Assembly (NCBI GenBank): GCA_021414045.1
Contig: JAIOPF010000259.1
Location: 1 to 8,459, forward strand
Source: Deltaproteobacteria bacterium
Lineage (GTDB): Bacteria > UBA10199 > DSSB01
Reading direction: 5' to 3'
DNA length: 8,459 nucleotides
Part shown: piece by piece, positions 1-6,647 of the stretch
How the letters are laid out: each line of letters opens with the position of its first letter
Numbering within the stretch: position 1 is the first letter of the stretch
Notes under the pieces: generated by a model
The model's input: the letters and a program-made list of their open reading frames with translations, nothing else
Databases searched by the model: none
What the model was told of the DNA's origin: nothing
Program-made: the position numbers and the translations under genes

Positions 1-762
1 CAGCTCCAGCGTCCTCAGGAGATTGTCGTGAAATTTCGGCTCCAATCCGGCAGCGACGATGCGTTTTCGGTCTCGACTGAAATAAATTCGGTATCTCGCG
101 AGAGACCCCGTGAGCAAGGTCAGGAGCCCCGAGGCCGTTTCTTGGCGCAAGTACTCCCAAAGATGCTCGAGACTTTCGACCACCGAAACCTCGAGGCGTT
201 GCGGCGCCGGATTTTGCAGGCGCCGAATCCACGCGGCCAGGATTTGGAAAGCGGCGTAGAGCCCGCCCATCACGTCGGCGATCTGCAGGCTGGGGATTTC
301 ACGGGAATCGTCGTCGTAAAGCAGTCCGTAAAATCCCGAATCGACCAGAAAGTTCAAATCGTGGCCGCCTTGAAGGTAGCGCGGATCGCTGGGGGGATAT
401 CCGACGAGACTCACGTAAATCAGATCGGGACGAAATTGAATGGCCTCTTGGAAGCTCAACCCTAGCCGATCCATCGCGCCGGGACGGAAGCCCTCGAGCA
501 AAATGGGAGATTTCCGGAGCAATTCCCGCGCCTGATCCTTGCCCGCCTCGGATTTCATGTCGAGAGGCCAAAACTTCTTGCCCTCACGAAGCGCCTCGAA
601 TGGACTGTATTCACCCAGCAAAGCATCTCCGGTGGGCGGAACCACGCAGTGGATCTCCGCTCCCATCTGCATGAGCAGCCGCGTCGCGAAGGGACCCGGC
701 AGCAGCCGGGAAAAATCCAGCACCGAGATTCCGGAAAAAATTTGCGGCAGCCGCAGAGCCAT
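1..762 (-). CDS. CaiB/BaiF family CoA-transferase or acyl-CoA racemase (3' end beyond window)
   Basis: The first 254 codons of this minus-strand gene are open from an ATG at 762 to the window edge; the C-terminus is missing. The family moves CoA between carboxylic acids or epimerises 2-methylacyl-CoA thioesters in the cytoplasm. Seen: the N-terminal signature LDFSRLLPGPFATRLL (residues 15-30), EGFRPGAMDRLGL (89-101), GGHDLNFLVDSG (132-143) and a conserved Asp in IADVMGG (D163). Known: alpha-methylacyl-CoA racemases use a His and an Asp about 30 residues apart, and H134 and D163 fit that pair. Formyl-CoA transferase-like members keep the Asp but generally not this His. I therefore favour a racemase-like enzyme, though substrate and reaction cannot be fixed. 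The ATG shares its A with the TAA of the upstream exported-protein gene (TAATG), so translation is probably coupled. Family call is firm; exact activity is not. Confidence 0.88.
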   Translation of the reverse strand, partial: MALRLPQIFSGISVLDFSRLLPGPFATRLLMQMGAEIHCVVPPTGDALLGEYSPFEALREGKKFWPLDMKSEAGKDQARELLRKSPILLEGFRPGAMDRLGLSFQEAIQFRPDLIYVSLVGYPPSDPRYLQGGHDLNFLVDSGFYGLLYDDDSREIPSLQIADVMGGLYAAFQILAAWIRRLQNPAPQRLEVSVVESLEHLWEYLRQETASGLLTLLTGSLARYRIYFSRDRKRIVAAGLEPKFHDNLLRTLEL

Positions 763-2018
763 TACAGGGTTTTGCTCGATTCAATTTTCACCGTTTTTGC
801 TTCTTGGAGGTAGGCCTTTTCTTGCCCGTGTTGGAAGCGCCACGGAAAGACCTGACGGACCACCAAGAGATAAGACCCCTTCGGCATTTTATTATACGGC
901 AACAGGAAGCCGATAAAGCTCGAACCGCTCTCACCTTCGGGGGGATCCGAGCGACCGGTTTCGTCGATGATACGCAGGCTAGGTTCCAGGCCGAGTTGCA
1001 TCAGCTTGGGATCGTTTTGGATCCCGACGACCAAGGAGCCCACCGGTCCGCTCAACGCCCACCAAGTAGCGACGCCCTGGGATAAATTTTCCTCAGCGGG
1101 ACTCAAGACTCCGTCCAAAACCATCGGCGACTCCCCGAGGCTGCTGTATATCGAGCTGCCGTAAACCGCCCTCGAAAAATCGTAGCCGCTTAAGCCTTGG
1201 GTTTTTTCTTCCAGGAACTTCGGCCCGTCGATGGGGTTATTGACTCGCGTGGGAACTTCCACCCAGTTGGGGTAGAACATGAAATCCGTCGAAGACTTGG
1301 GAATGACGTTGATCGGCCCAAGCTTCTTCGTCGCGACCACCCGACGAATGACGCGGATCGGTCCGACCCGATAACCCGCGAACTTCGCATCGACGTCGCT
1401 TTCGTTGATCTTGAAATCGAAGAAATTCTTGATGGCCAAATTAAAGCGAACCTTGAAACGGTCGAGGATGTCGACAGGCCTGCTCCCATTGCGCAGGATA
1501 AGTTCGTCCTGGACCAAGGCCGAGCGCTGGTTGAAACCGATGTCGTAAAACCCCGTGGCGACGCGGTCTTGCGCGCTGTCAACCTTGACGTAGGACTTCG
1601 TGGATTTGGGAGCGGGGTTTTCCTCGGCGATCAAGTAGACGAATTTTCCGCTGGTAGTGATTTCAGCCTTGGACTTTCCCGCAGGGAGTTTATCGGCCTT
1701 AAGCGCTACACCGACGTCGTCCATATGGAAAAGCAAGACGTCTTGGGGAGCTAGATTGCCCGTGCCCGCGCCATCGGAATCCAGCAACCAAACGCCGTTG
1801 GCGTTCTTTTGGTCGATTTGGAAGGGAATGGCACGCAGCGTCGCTCCGTCGGAAGAGGCGTATAGCCTCAAGGACGAAACGGGTTGCCCCAAAAGGGAGG
1901 GCAAAGCTTTGCCCTCGACTTCGAGAACGGTGACCGCGCGAGCGCTAAAGCTAAATAATAAAAGGAAAAGGAATAGGCTGAAATAAGTGCCGTATTGTTG
2001 GAAAGATTGCTTTTTCAT
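762..2018 (-). CDS. Exported protein of unknown function with Sec signal peptide
   Basis: A 418-residue protein that I do not recognise. It opens with a classic signal peptide: MKK, then a very hydrophobic stretch (about residues 12-25) ending in SARA, with likely cleavage after Ala28. It should reach the periplasm or outer surface. No Cys follows the cleavage site, so it is not a lipoprotein, and no further membrane segment is obvious. The early mature part has IPFQID (64-69) followed by a run ending FHMDDVG. Similar Pro-Phe-Gln-Ile-Asp patterns occur in other uncharacterised secreted proteins, but this gives no function. The middle is basic and beta-rich (YRVGPIRVIRRVVATKK), and the end has GFLLPYNKMPKGSYLLVVRQ. 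I chose the ATG at 2018. An in-frame TTG at 2030 is possible: a GAAGG lies too close to it and rather far from the ATG. The gene lies about 100 bases after the dnaJ-like gene and overlaps the CoA-transferase start by one base. Confidence 0.8.
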   Translation of the reverse strand: MKKQSFQQYGTYFSLFLFLLLFSFSARAVTVLEVEGKALPSLLGQPVSSLRLYASSDGATLRAIPFQIDQKNANGVWLLDSDGAGTGNLAPQDVLLFHMDDVGVALKADKLPAGKSKAEITTSGKFVYLIAEENPAPKSTKSYVKVDSAQDRVATGFYDIGFNQRSALVQDELILRNGSRPVDILDRFKVRFNLAIKNFFDFKINESDVDAKFAGYRVGPIRVIRRVVATKKLGPINVIPKSSTDFMFYPNWVEVPTRVNNPIDGPKFLEEKTQGLSGYDFSRAVYGSSIYSSLGESPMVLDGVLSPAEENLSQGVATWWALSGPVGSLVVGIQNDPKLMQLGLEPSLRIIDETGRSDPPEGESGSSFIGFLLPYNKMPKGSYLLVVRQVFPWRFQHGQEKAYLQEAKTVKIESSKTL

Positions 2019-2050
2019 CGTGGAGTTCAAGGCCTTCTCTTACTCTCCCT

Positions 2051-2064
2051 CGAATCACGATTCG
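2051..2064. promoter_or_regulatory. Short palindrome upstream of the exported-protein gene
   Basis: CGAATC and GATTCG form a perfect 6-base inverted repeat separated by AC. It lies about 33 bases upstream of the ATG at 2018, in the gap after the dnaJ-like gene. Two bases are too short for an RNA loop and there is no T-run, so it is not a terminator. Position and symmetry allow a protein-binding site, but no other copy was seen and it may be chance. Confidence 0.25.
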
Positions 2065-2119
2065 TTTAAATCATTCGTCTTTTAGGGTGGATACACCGAA
2101 AAGCCGGCGCCTGCCACCA

Positions 2120-3118
2120 TTAAAATAATTTCTCCCTTGGCTGATACGGATTCCTTTTCGAAAACTCCTCGATCAAGTTGCGGCTTTCTTCGTCGAGCTT
2201 GGGGGGAAGCTCGATCTGGACGACGACGTACTGGTCGCCCGTACCGGACCCGTCCCGGTGCGGGACCCCTTTCCCCTTCAAGCGAAATTTTTGGCCGCCC
2301 TGAGTGCCGGCGGGGATCTTCATCTTGAGCTTGGAACCATCCACCGTGGGGACCTCGATGGTCGCTCCGTTCACGGCCTCGCCCAAGGCCACTGGAACCT
2401 GCAGGAGGATGTCGTCATCTTCGCGGGTGAAATACGGATGAGGTCGAACTTTAATCTCGATGTAAAGGTCGCCGGCGGGCCCTTGATTGGACGAAGGTTC
2501 CCCCTTGCCGGCCAAGCGAATCTTCGACCCCGTCTTCACGCCGGGGGGAATCTTCACGTTGATCTTTTCCATCTTGCCGCCGGCATCCAGGCTAATCTTG
2601 GTCGTGGTGCCACGGACGGAATCCAAAAAATCAATTTCCATCGAATAGGTGCGATCGGCCCCCCGGATCGGAGCAGCCCTACCCTTGCCGCCGCCGAAAG
2701 TTTTTCCACCACCACGGCCCGGCTGCTTGACGCCGCCCATGCCGAAAAGGTCGCCAAAAATATCTCCCAAATCGTTGAACTCGTATTGGACGTTTTCTCC
2801 CCCGGGACCGGTGAAGGTCGAATTTTCGAAACCACCGCCAGGACGCCCGCGGTAGGTGTAAGAGTCGGCGTTGGGACGAAAGCCGCCCCCACCCATGCCG
2901 CCGTACTTGCGCATCATGTCGTACTCTTCGCGTTTTTTCTTGTCGCTTAGGGTGTCGTAGGCGGCGGAGATGTCCTTGAACTTGTCCTCCGAGCCTTTAT
3001 CCCCCTTGTTGACGTCGGGATGGTGCTGCTTGGCGAGCTTGCGGTAAGCTTTCTTGATTTCGTCATCCCCCGCGGTGGAGGAGACGCCCAGAATTTGGTA
3101 ATAGTCTTTTTCGGCCAT
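2120..3118 (-). CDS. DnaJ-type co-chaperone lacking the zinc finger (type B, CbpA-like)
   Basis: A 332-residue Hsp40 co-chaperone that should deliver unfolded proteins to DnaK and stimulate its ATPase in the cytoplasm. Order of parts: J domain (about residues 5-69) starting DYYQILGVSS with the essential HPD at 33-35; a Gly/Phe-rich linker with GGMGGGGFRP and FGGGKG (about 72-150); then two C-terminal substrate-binding domains, with KIPPGVKTGSKIRLAGKG and the parallel KIPAGTQGGQKFRLKGKG. No CxxCxGxG repeats are present, so it is a type B protein like E. coli CbpA (306 residues) rather than canonical DnaJ (about 375). The ATG at 3118 has an AGAAGG ribosome binding site 4 bases upstream. The gene follows rsmB by 22 bases in the same direction, so co-transcription is likely. 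dnaK and grpE are not in the window. Confidence 0.93.
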   Translation of the reverse strand: MAEKDYYQILGVSSTAGDDEIKKAYRKLAKQHHPDVNKGDKGSEDKFKDISAAYDTLSDKKKREEYDMMRKYGGMGGGGFRPNADSYTYRGRPGGGFENSTFTGPGGENVQYEFNDLGDIFGDLFGMGGVKQPGRGGGKTFGGGKGRAAPIRGADRTYSMEIDFLDSVRGTTTKISLDAGGKMEKINVKIPPGVKTGSKIRLAGKGEPSSNQGPAGDLYIEIKVRPHPYFTREDDDILLQVPVALGEAVNGATIEVPTVDGSKLKMKIPAGTQGGQKFRLKGKGVPHRDGSGTGDQYVVVQIELPPKLDEESRNLIEEFSKRNPYQPREKLF

Positions 3119-3140
3119 AGGCCCTTCTTACATATAATGA

Positions 3141-4415
3141 CTAATTCACGCGACGCAAGCGGCTGACGAAAAATCCGTCCCCTGGAGATGGACCAGGAAT
3201 CCATGTCCGCGACTCGATTTCGATAATATTTTGATGGGAGGCGAGGACGCTCTCGATGACCCGCCTTCCCTCCTCGTGTTCCAGGGAACACACAGCGTAT
3301 ACCAGGCGCCCGCCGACTTTCAGGAAAGGCAGCCATTCCTCCAGAATTTCTCGTTGCTGCTCCGCCAGTCGCGCCAAATCCTTCTCCTGCAAGCGCCAGC
3401 GAATCTCGGGTTTCCGGCCCAAAGTCCCCGTACCGGAGCAAGGCGCATCGATCAAAATCCAATCGAAGCTCAAATCGCGGCGCACCGCCCCTTTGGCCGA
3501 AGGCAATACCCTCGGCGCCGCCAATCCCAGGCGCTCGAAATTTCGCGGCAGCTCGTCCAAGCGGTTGGTCGCGGGTTCATGCACCCAGATTCCCTCGCTG
3601 CCGCCCAAGGACTCGGCGATCGCGGCCGTTTTCCCACCATGACCCGCGCAGGCATCCAGGCCCTTCTCTCCCTTGCGCGCCTGAACCGCTTCCGCGACGC
3701 GATAAGAATGGGGGTCTTGAATGGAGATGGAGCCGTTCTCCAGCAGAGGTCCCAAGGCTTGGAGGTCGTAGTGCTTCAATAGCAAAATAGGAGTGCCAGA
3801 CACCCTCTCCGGCTCTTGCCCAGCCACCTTGAGGCTATCGACCACCTGATCGACCGAATACCGATGAAGGTTCACCCTAAGCCCCACCGGCGGGATGGCC
3901 TGGAAGTAGTCGAGGATGCCCGAAACCTGCGCCGGCGAGTAGTTCGCCTTCCATCGCTTGGCCATCCAATCCGGAAAGGCCCCCTCTTCAGGGATCTTGC
4001 GTGCCTTCAGCAGGGAATCCCTATCGGCGATGAGTTTGCGCAGCACAGCATTGACCATCCGCGAGGGAGGAACGCCGAAGAGGCCTTTTGCCAGCTCCAC
4101 GCTCTCGTTCACCAGGGCATGGTCGGGAATTTTCTCGAGGGAAAGGCACTGGTAAGCGGCAAGGCGCAAGAGGTGACGCAGGCCTGGTGGGGTTTTCGCG
4201 GCGGAGACGTAACGCGAGACGACTTGGTCGAGATAGGCCTTCTCGCGCAAAACCCCGTAGACGAGCTGGGTGCAGAGCGAACGATCCCGTTCGTCCAGAC
4301 GGTGGCGCGAGAGCAAGGCGTCGAGCCGCTCCGAGGCGAAACCCCTTCCGCTCAAGACTTCACGGGTGATTTGGAGGGCCAAGGCGCGGGCGCCGGGCGG
4401 ACTTTTCGTTTTCAT
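3141..4415 (-). CDS. rsmB: 16S rRNA (cytosine-C5)-methyltransferase RsmB
   Basis: A 424-residue SAM-dependent enzyme; in E. coli RsmB (429 residues) methylates C967 of 16S rRNA. The first 140 or so residues form a NusB-like RNA-binding domain (ALALQITREVLSGRGF, RLAAYQCLSLEKIPDHALVNE). The Rossmann methyltransferase domain carries LDACAGHGGKT (253-263), LIDAPCSGTGTLGR with Cys326, and VYAVCSLEHEE with Cys376. In RsmB-type enzymes the motif VI Cys is the nucleophile attacking cytosine C6, and the motif IV Cys releases the product. Odd points: the usual APGGKT glycine loop reads GHGGKT (His259 for Pro), and the next acidic residue sits in WVHEP rather than a typical Asp. I chose the ATG at 4415, with AAGGG 10 bases upstream and the family length. 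Earlier starts (4466, 4505) would run into mtgA. It leads the minus-strand operon. Confidence 0.92.
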   Translation of the reverse strand: MKTKSPPGARALALQITREVLSGRGFASERLDALLSRHRLDERDRSLCTQLVYGVLREKAYLDQVVSRYVSAAKTPPGLRHLLRLAAYQCLSLEKIPDHALVNESVELAKGLFGVPPSRMVNAVLRKLIADRDSLLKARKIPEEGAFPDWMAKRWKANYSPAQVSGILDYFQAIPPVGLRVNLHRYSVDQVVDSLKVAGQEPERVSGTPILLLKHYDLQALGPLLENGSISIQDPHSYRVAEAVQARKGEKGLDACAGHGGKTAAIAESLGGSEGIWVHEPATNRLDELPRNFERLGLAAPRVLPSAKGAVRRDLSFDWILIDAPCSGTGTLGRKPEIRWRLQEKDLARLAEQQREILEEWLPFLKVGGRLVYAVCSLEHEEGRRVIESVLASHQNIIEIESRTWIPGPSPGDGFFVSRLRRVN

Positions 4416-4464
4416 GAGGAGCAAACCCTTGTCACTGCGATTTGGGCGGTTTAGAGCGGATTCC
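4416..4464. promoter_or_regulatory. Short divergent intergenic region between rsmB and mtgA
   Basis: These 49 bases separate two head-to-head genes, so promoters for one or both must lie here or inside the genes. For mtgA the best guess is TTGTCA (4429-4434) with a poor -10 box around 4451-4456. I see no convincing boxes for rsmB. A CCATGG at 4463-4468 places an ATG on both strands; the plus-strand one is taken as the mtgA start. Confidence 0.3.
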
Positions 4465-5172
4465 ATGGCGAAGGGCAAGAAAGGAAATCGCGTTCTCCGC
4501 GGCATCGGTTTATTCCTCGCCGTCCTCTTGGCGATCGAGGCCTTTGTCTTGGTCTCGGGGATGGTCGAGAATTCCTTGCTCGTGAGCCGAAATCCTAGCT
4601 CGACCGCCTTTACCCGACGTTACTCCTGGGAAAGCGGCCAGCCTGTTCGCTTCGATTGGCGCGAACTCCGGCAAATTTCCGACTCGCTAAAACGGGCCGT
4701 CTTGGTTTCGGAGGACGACGCCTTTTTCGAGCACGAGGGGGTGGATTTCAAGGAACTGGAGGCCAGTTGGGAGATCAACCAAAAGAAACACAAGGTCGCT
4801 CGCGGCGGCTCGACCATCAGCATGCAGTTGGTGAAGAACCTCTATTTCTCCCCCGCCAAGAACTTCCTGAGGAAGGCCAATGAAATCCTGCTCACCCTCG
4901 ATCTCGAAAGGCGTCTGAGCAAGGATCGCATCCTGGAGATCTATCTCAACGTCATCGAATGGGGCCCCGGAATTTACGGCGCCGAGAACGCCAGCCGGTA
5001 TTACTTCCATAAGGATGCGGCCAGCCTCACCGCGAAGGAGTCGGCCTATTTGGCCGCCATCCTGCCGAATCCGGCCTACCTCACGACCAAGAACACGAAG
5101 CGGGCCTTGCGACGTCAGAGCATTTTGTTGAGGAGAATGTCGGGAAGAACGCTGCCGCCCGAGGTGAAATAG
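4465..5172 (+). CDS. mtgA: Monofunctional biosynthetic peptidoglycan glycosyltransferase MtgA
   Basis: A 235-residue GT51 glycosyltransferase that polymerises lipid II into glycan strands on the periplasmic face of the inner membrane. E. coli MtgA has 242 residues. A short basic cytoplasmic N-terminus (MAKGKKGNRVLR) precedes one membrane anchor (about residues 13-32), followed by the catalytic domain. GT51 motifs are all visible: SEDDAFFEHEG with catalytic Glu83, RGGSTISMQLVKN (113-125), LRKANE with the second active-site Glu140, and KDRILEIYLNVIEWG (153-167). No transpeptidase domain follows, so it is monofunctional. The usual GGSTISQQ reads GGSTISMQ here, a common variant. The ATG at 4465 gives the expected anchor; longer in-frame starts lie inside rsmB. 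The Shine-Dalgarno sequence is weak (GAGCGG, about 5 bases upstream). It is divergent from rsmB and its stop is one base from that of the convergent methyltransferase. Confidence 0.95.
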   Translation: MAKGKKGNRVLRGIGLFLAVLLAIEAFVLVSGMVENSLLVSRNPSSTAFTRRYSWESGQPVRFDWRELRQISDSLKRAVLVSEDDAFFEHEGVDFKELEASWEINQKKHKVARGGSTISMQLVKNLYFSPAKNFLRKANEILLTLDLERRLSKDRILEIYLNVIEWGPGIYGAENASRYYFHKDAASLTAKESAYLAAILPNPAYLTTKNTKRALRRQSILLRRMSGRTLPPEVK

Positions 5173-5173
5173 C

Positions 5174-6211
5174 CTATTTGGTCGCCACCATCACCGAGGC
5201 TGGATACTGCACGGCCAGCGCGGCGACCTTCTTGAAACCCACGAAACTCAGCCAACGCTTGAGCTCCTTCGCGGTGAAAACGTCCCCCTGCTCGCTATAC
5301 AGCAGCATCACCATGGCGAAAAGCAGCGGAATCTCGGGTCCCGTCCGCAGGTCGTTGGCGATGAATTCGGCGATCAAGAGCTTGCCTCCCGGCTTCAAGG
5401 CGTCGAAGCATTTTTTGAGGAGTTTGCGGGTCCCCGCCTCGCCTTCCATGTGGCAGATATGGCCGAGGATAATGATGTCATAGCCTTCGTGCTCGAAGGG
5501 AACCTGATTGTAATCTCCGTCCCGAAACTCATATTGCTTCTGCAGGCGAAATCGCTGCGCGTAACTTTGCGCGACTTCCAAGACTTCGGGGTAGTCGATG
5601 GCGACGACCCTGGAGGACGAATCCGCCAGCGCGAAGGCCAAGGACCAAGCGGCCGAACCGGCCCCAACGTCGAGAATCTTTTGCGCCTTGAGGGTCTTGC
5701 CCACGCCCAGTTTCTTGCAGAGTGCCAAGCTCGATCCATAAGAGACTGGAAAAATTCGCTTCACCAACTCTTGAAAGAAGGCCTTTTTGTCTTGGGGCGT
5801 TCCCGATTTCATCATTGGCTTGCCGAGACGCAGGGCCTCGGTGAGGCTGGTCCATCCCTGGCGGCTGAAATCATCGAATTGCAGGGCTGCACCGAGGAAA
5901 TTGGATTCGCCTCGCACCAAAAAGGCCTTGGCTTCGGGCTCGAGCTTGTAAAGTCCACGCGTCTTGCCGAGCAACCTCATGCCGACAAGGCCGTCGAGCA
6001 GCATGCGCGTCGAGCGCAAGGGCAGGCCCGTCGCGCGCGCGACCTTTTCGACGGTGCAGTTGCCCGCATGAACGCTGGTGAAAACGTCCAAATCCACGGC
6101 GGTGGCCAAAACCTGGGTTCTAACGAAACCCCAATGGATGTTTTGGATGAGCTCGGGCTGTATTTCGAGTGATTTTTCCCTACCGGACATAATATCGGTC
6201 ATTTTAAACAT
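5174..6211 (-). CDS. SAM-dependent O-methyltransferase (O-MT family 2 type)
   Basis: A protein of about 345 residues with the two-part layout of small-molecule O-methyltransferases related to plant COMT/HIOMT and bacterial polyketide or carotenoid enzymes. An N-terminal winged-helix dimerisation domain (about 20-105; TVEKVARATGLPLRSTRMLLDGLV) is followed by a Rossmann domain. SAM-binding motif I is ILDVGAG around Asp181, then VVAIDYPEVLE with the ribose-binding Asp. GHICHMEGE carries His254 where the family usually has its catalytic His, followed by ALKPGGKLLIAEF. The tail VFTAKELKRWLSFVGFKKV is also typical. The substrate is probably a hydroxyl group on a small molecule, but no biosynthetic genes adjoin it. 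I took the ATG at 6211, with GCGGG 5 bases upstream. In-frame alternatives are ATG at 6202 or 6190 and TTG at 6250. Confidence 0.85.
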   Translation of the reverse strand: MFKMTDIMSGREKSLEIQPELIQNIHWGFVRTQVLATAVDLDVFTSVHAGNCTVEKVARATGLPLRSTRMLLDGLVGMRLLGKTRGLYKLEPEAKAFLVRGESNFLGAALQFDDFSRQGWTSLTEALRLGKPMMKSGTPQDKKAFFQELVKRIFPVSYGSSLALCKKLGVGKTLKAQKILDVGAGSAAWSLAFALADSSSRVVAIDYPEVLEVAQSYAQRFRLQKQYEFRDGDYNQVPFEHEGYDIIILGHICHMEGEAGTRKLLKKCFDALKPGGKLLIAEFIANDLRTGPEIPLLFAMVMLLYSEQGDVFTAKELKRWLSFVGFKKVAALAVQYPASVMVATK

Positions 6212-6284
6212 TGCCACCCGCCACGCAAAGAAATATTTTATGATTCTCAATACTTGGCGCTGCAGTGCGTAAAATGTAAAAAAG

Positions 6285-6314
6285 TTGACACCTTGAGCAA
6301 AAGACAGGTAAGGT
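6285..6314 (+). promoter_or_regulatory. Probable sigma-70-type promoter of the tRNA unit
   Basis: TTGACA (6285-6290) is a perfect -35 box. Eighteen bases later is TAAGGT (6309-6314), a modest -10 box. The GC-rich CCGCCG just after it resembles the discriminator of stringently controlled stable-RNA promoters. It lies about 60 bases upstream of tRNA-Lys on the same strand. An alternative -10, TATAAC at 6330-6335, lacks a matching -35. Confidence 0.5.
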
Positions 6315-6375
6315 CCGCCGATTTTTTAATATAACCGCGGCGTTCCATTTGGGAATTTTAAAATGGGACATCCTC

Positions 6376-6448
6376 GGGCCGGTAGCTCAGTTGGTAGAGC
6401 ACCGCCCTTTTAAGGCGGGTGTCCTGGGTTCGAGTCCCAGCCGGCTCA
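6376..6448 (+). tRNA. tRNA-Lys (anticodon UUU)
   Basis: A complete cloverleaf of 73 bases. The 7-pair acceptor stem GGGCCGG/CCGGCTC has one G-U pair. The D arm is GCTC/GAGC, and the anticodon stem CCGCC/GGCGG has a CTTTTAA loop whose anticodon TTT reads Lys codons. The variable loop is GTGTC, and the T arm is CTGGG-TTCGAGT-CCCAG. Discriminator base A; CCA is not encoded. The last 19 bases recur downstream (see repeats). Confidence 0.97.
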
Positions 6449-6450
6449 TA
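6430..6450 (+). repeat. Direct repeat, copy 1: 3' end of tRNA-Lys plus two bases
   Basis: Bases 6430-6450 (T-loop part, 3' T-stem, 3' acceptor strand, discriminator A, then TA) are identical to 6536-6556. The copies are 21 bases long and offset by 106 bases. A repeated tRNA 3' end is the usual outcome of tyrosine-recombinase integration at a tRNA gene, but could also come from a local duplication. Confidence 0.9.
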
Positions 6451-6485
6451 TTGATAAATAGTCGGGCATACATTTGAGGGGGAGG

Positions 6486-6526
6486 CTCATCGGGCTTGGC
6501 CCGGTGAGGGGGCGACGCGAGCCCCT
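6486..6526 (+). ncRNA. Two strong tandem hairpins, candidate small structured RNA
   Basis: Hairpin 1: CTCATCGGGC (6486-6495) pairs with GCCCGGTGAG (6499-6508) over 10 pairs (one T-G) with loop TTG. Hairpin 2: GGGGC (6509-6513) pairs with GCCCC (6521-6525) around a 7-base loop GACGCGA. The stems abut and could stack. I do not recognise a known RNA family. An alternative pairing of GGCTC (6484-6488) with GAGCC (6519-6523) would compete with both. Structure is evident; function as an RNA is inference. Confidence 0.35.
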
Positions 6527-6535
6527 GAAATAACC

Positions 6536-6556
6536 TCGAGTCCCAGCCGGCTCATA
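6536..6556 (+). repeat. Direct repeat, copy 2: displaced tRNA-Lys 3' end
   Basis: An exact copy of 6430-6450, placed 12 bases before tRNA-Glu. It lacks the 5' partner strands (no CTGGG T-stem half, no acceptor 5' strand), so it is not a second tRNA gene. With copy 1 it brackets an 85-base core. Confidence 0.9.
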
Positions 6557-6567
6557 GTAAAGTTTTA

Positions 6568-6640
6568 GTCCCCATCGTCTAGAGGCCTAGGACACCGCCC
6601 TTTCACGGCGGCAGCAGGGGTTCGAATCCCCTTGGGGACG
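6568..6640 (+). tRNA. tRNA-Glu (anticodon UUC)
   Basis: A complete 73-base cloverleaf. The acceptor GTCCCCA/TGGGGAC is fully paired, with discriminator G. The D arm uses GTC/GAC, the anticodon stem CCGCC/GGCGG has a CTTTCAC loop (anticodon TTC), the variable loop is CAGC, and the T arm is AGGGG-TTCGAAT-CCCCT. CCA is not encoded. Its anticodon stem is identical to that of the tRNA-Lys 192 bases upstream, and both are probably cut from one transcript. Confidence 0.97.
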
Positions 6641-6647
6641 CCTCTTC

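Larger units (their letters stand above)
6449..6567 (+). other. Structured spacer between the two tRNA genes
   Basis: This spacer holds no plausible protein-coding frame. It contains the 21-base tRNA-Lys repeat at its distal end and two adjacent hairpins at 6486-6526. It lies inside the presumed tRNA transcript, so processing should release it as a 119-base fragment. No T-run follows either hairpin, so neither is an intrinsic terminator. Confidence 0.6.

Noticed and set aside
2258..2950. A 230-codon plus-strand open frame, antisense to the dnaJ-like gene.
   Set aside because: It is a mirror of the GC-rich J-protein coding strand; the sense frame carries the HPD motif and full domain structure.
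5167..5179. AAATAG-C-CTATTT palindrome spanning both convergent stop codons of mtgA and the methyltransferase.
   Set aside because: Both genes simply end in Lys-TAG one base apart; a one-base loop cannot form a terminator hairpin and there is no T-run.
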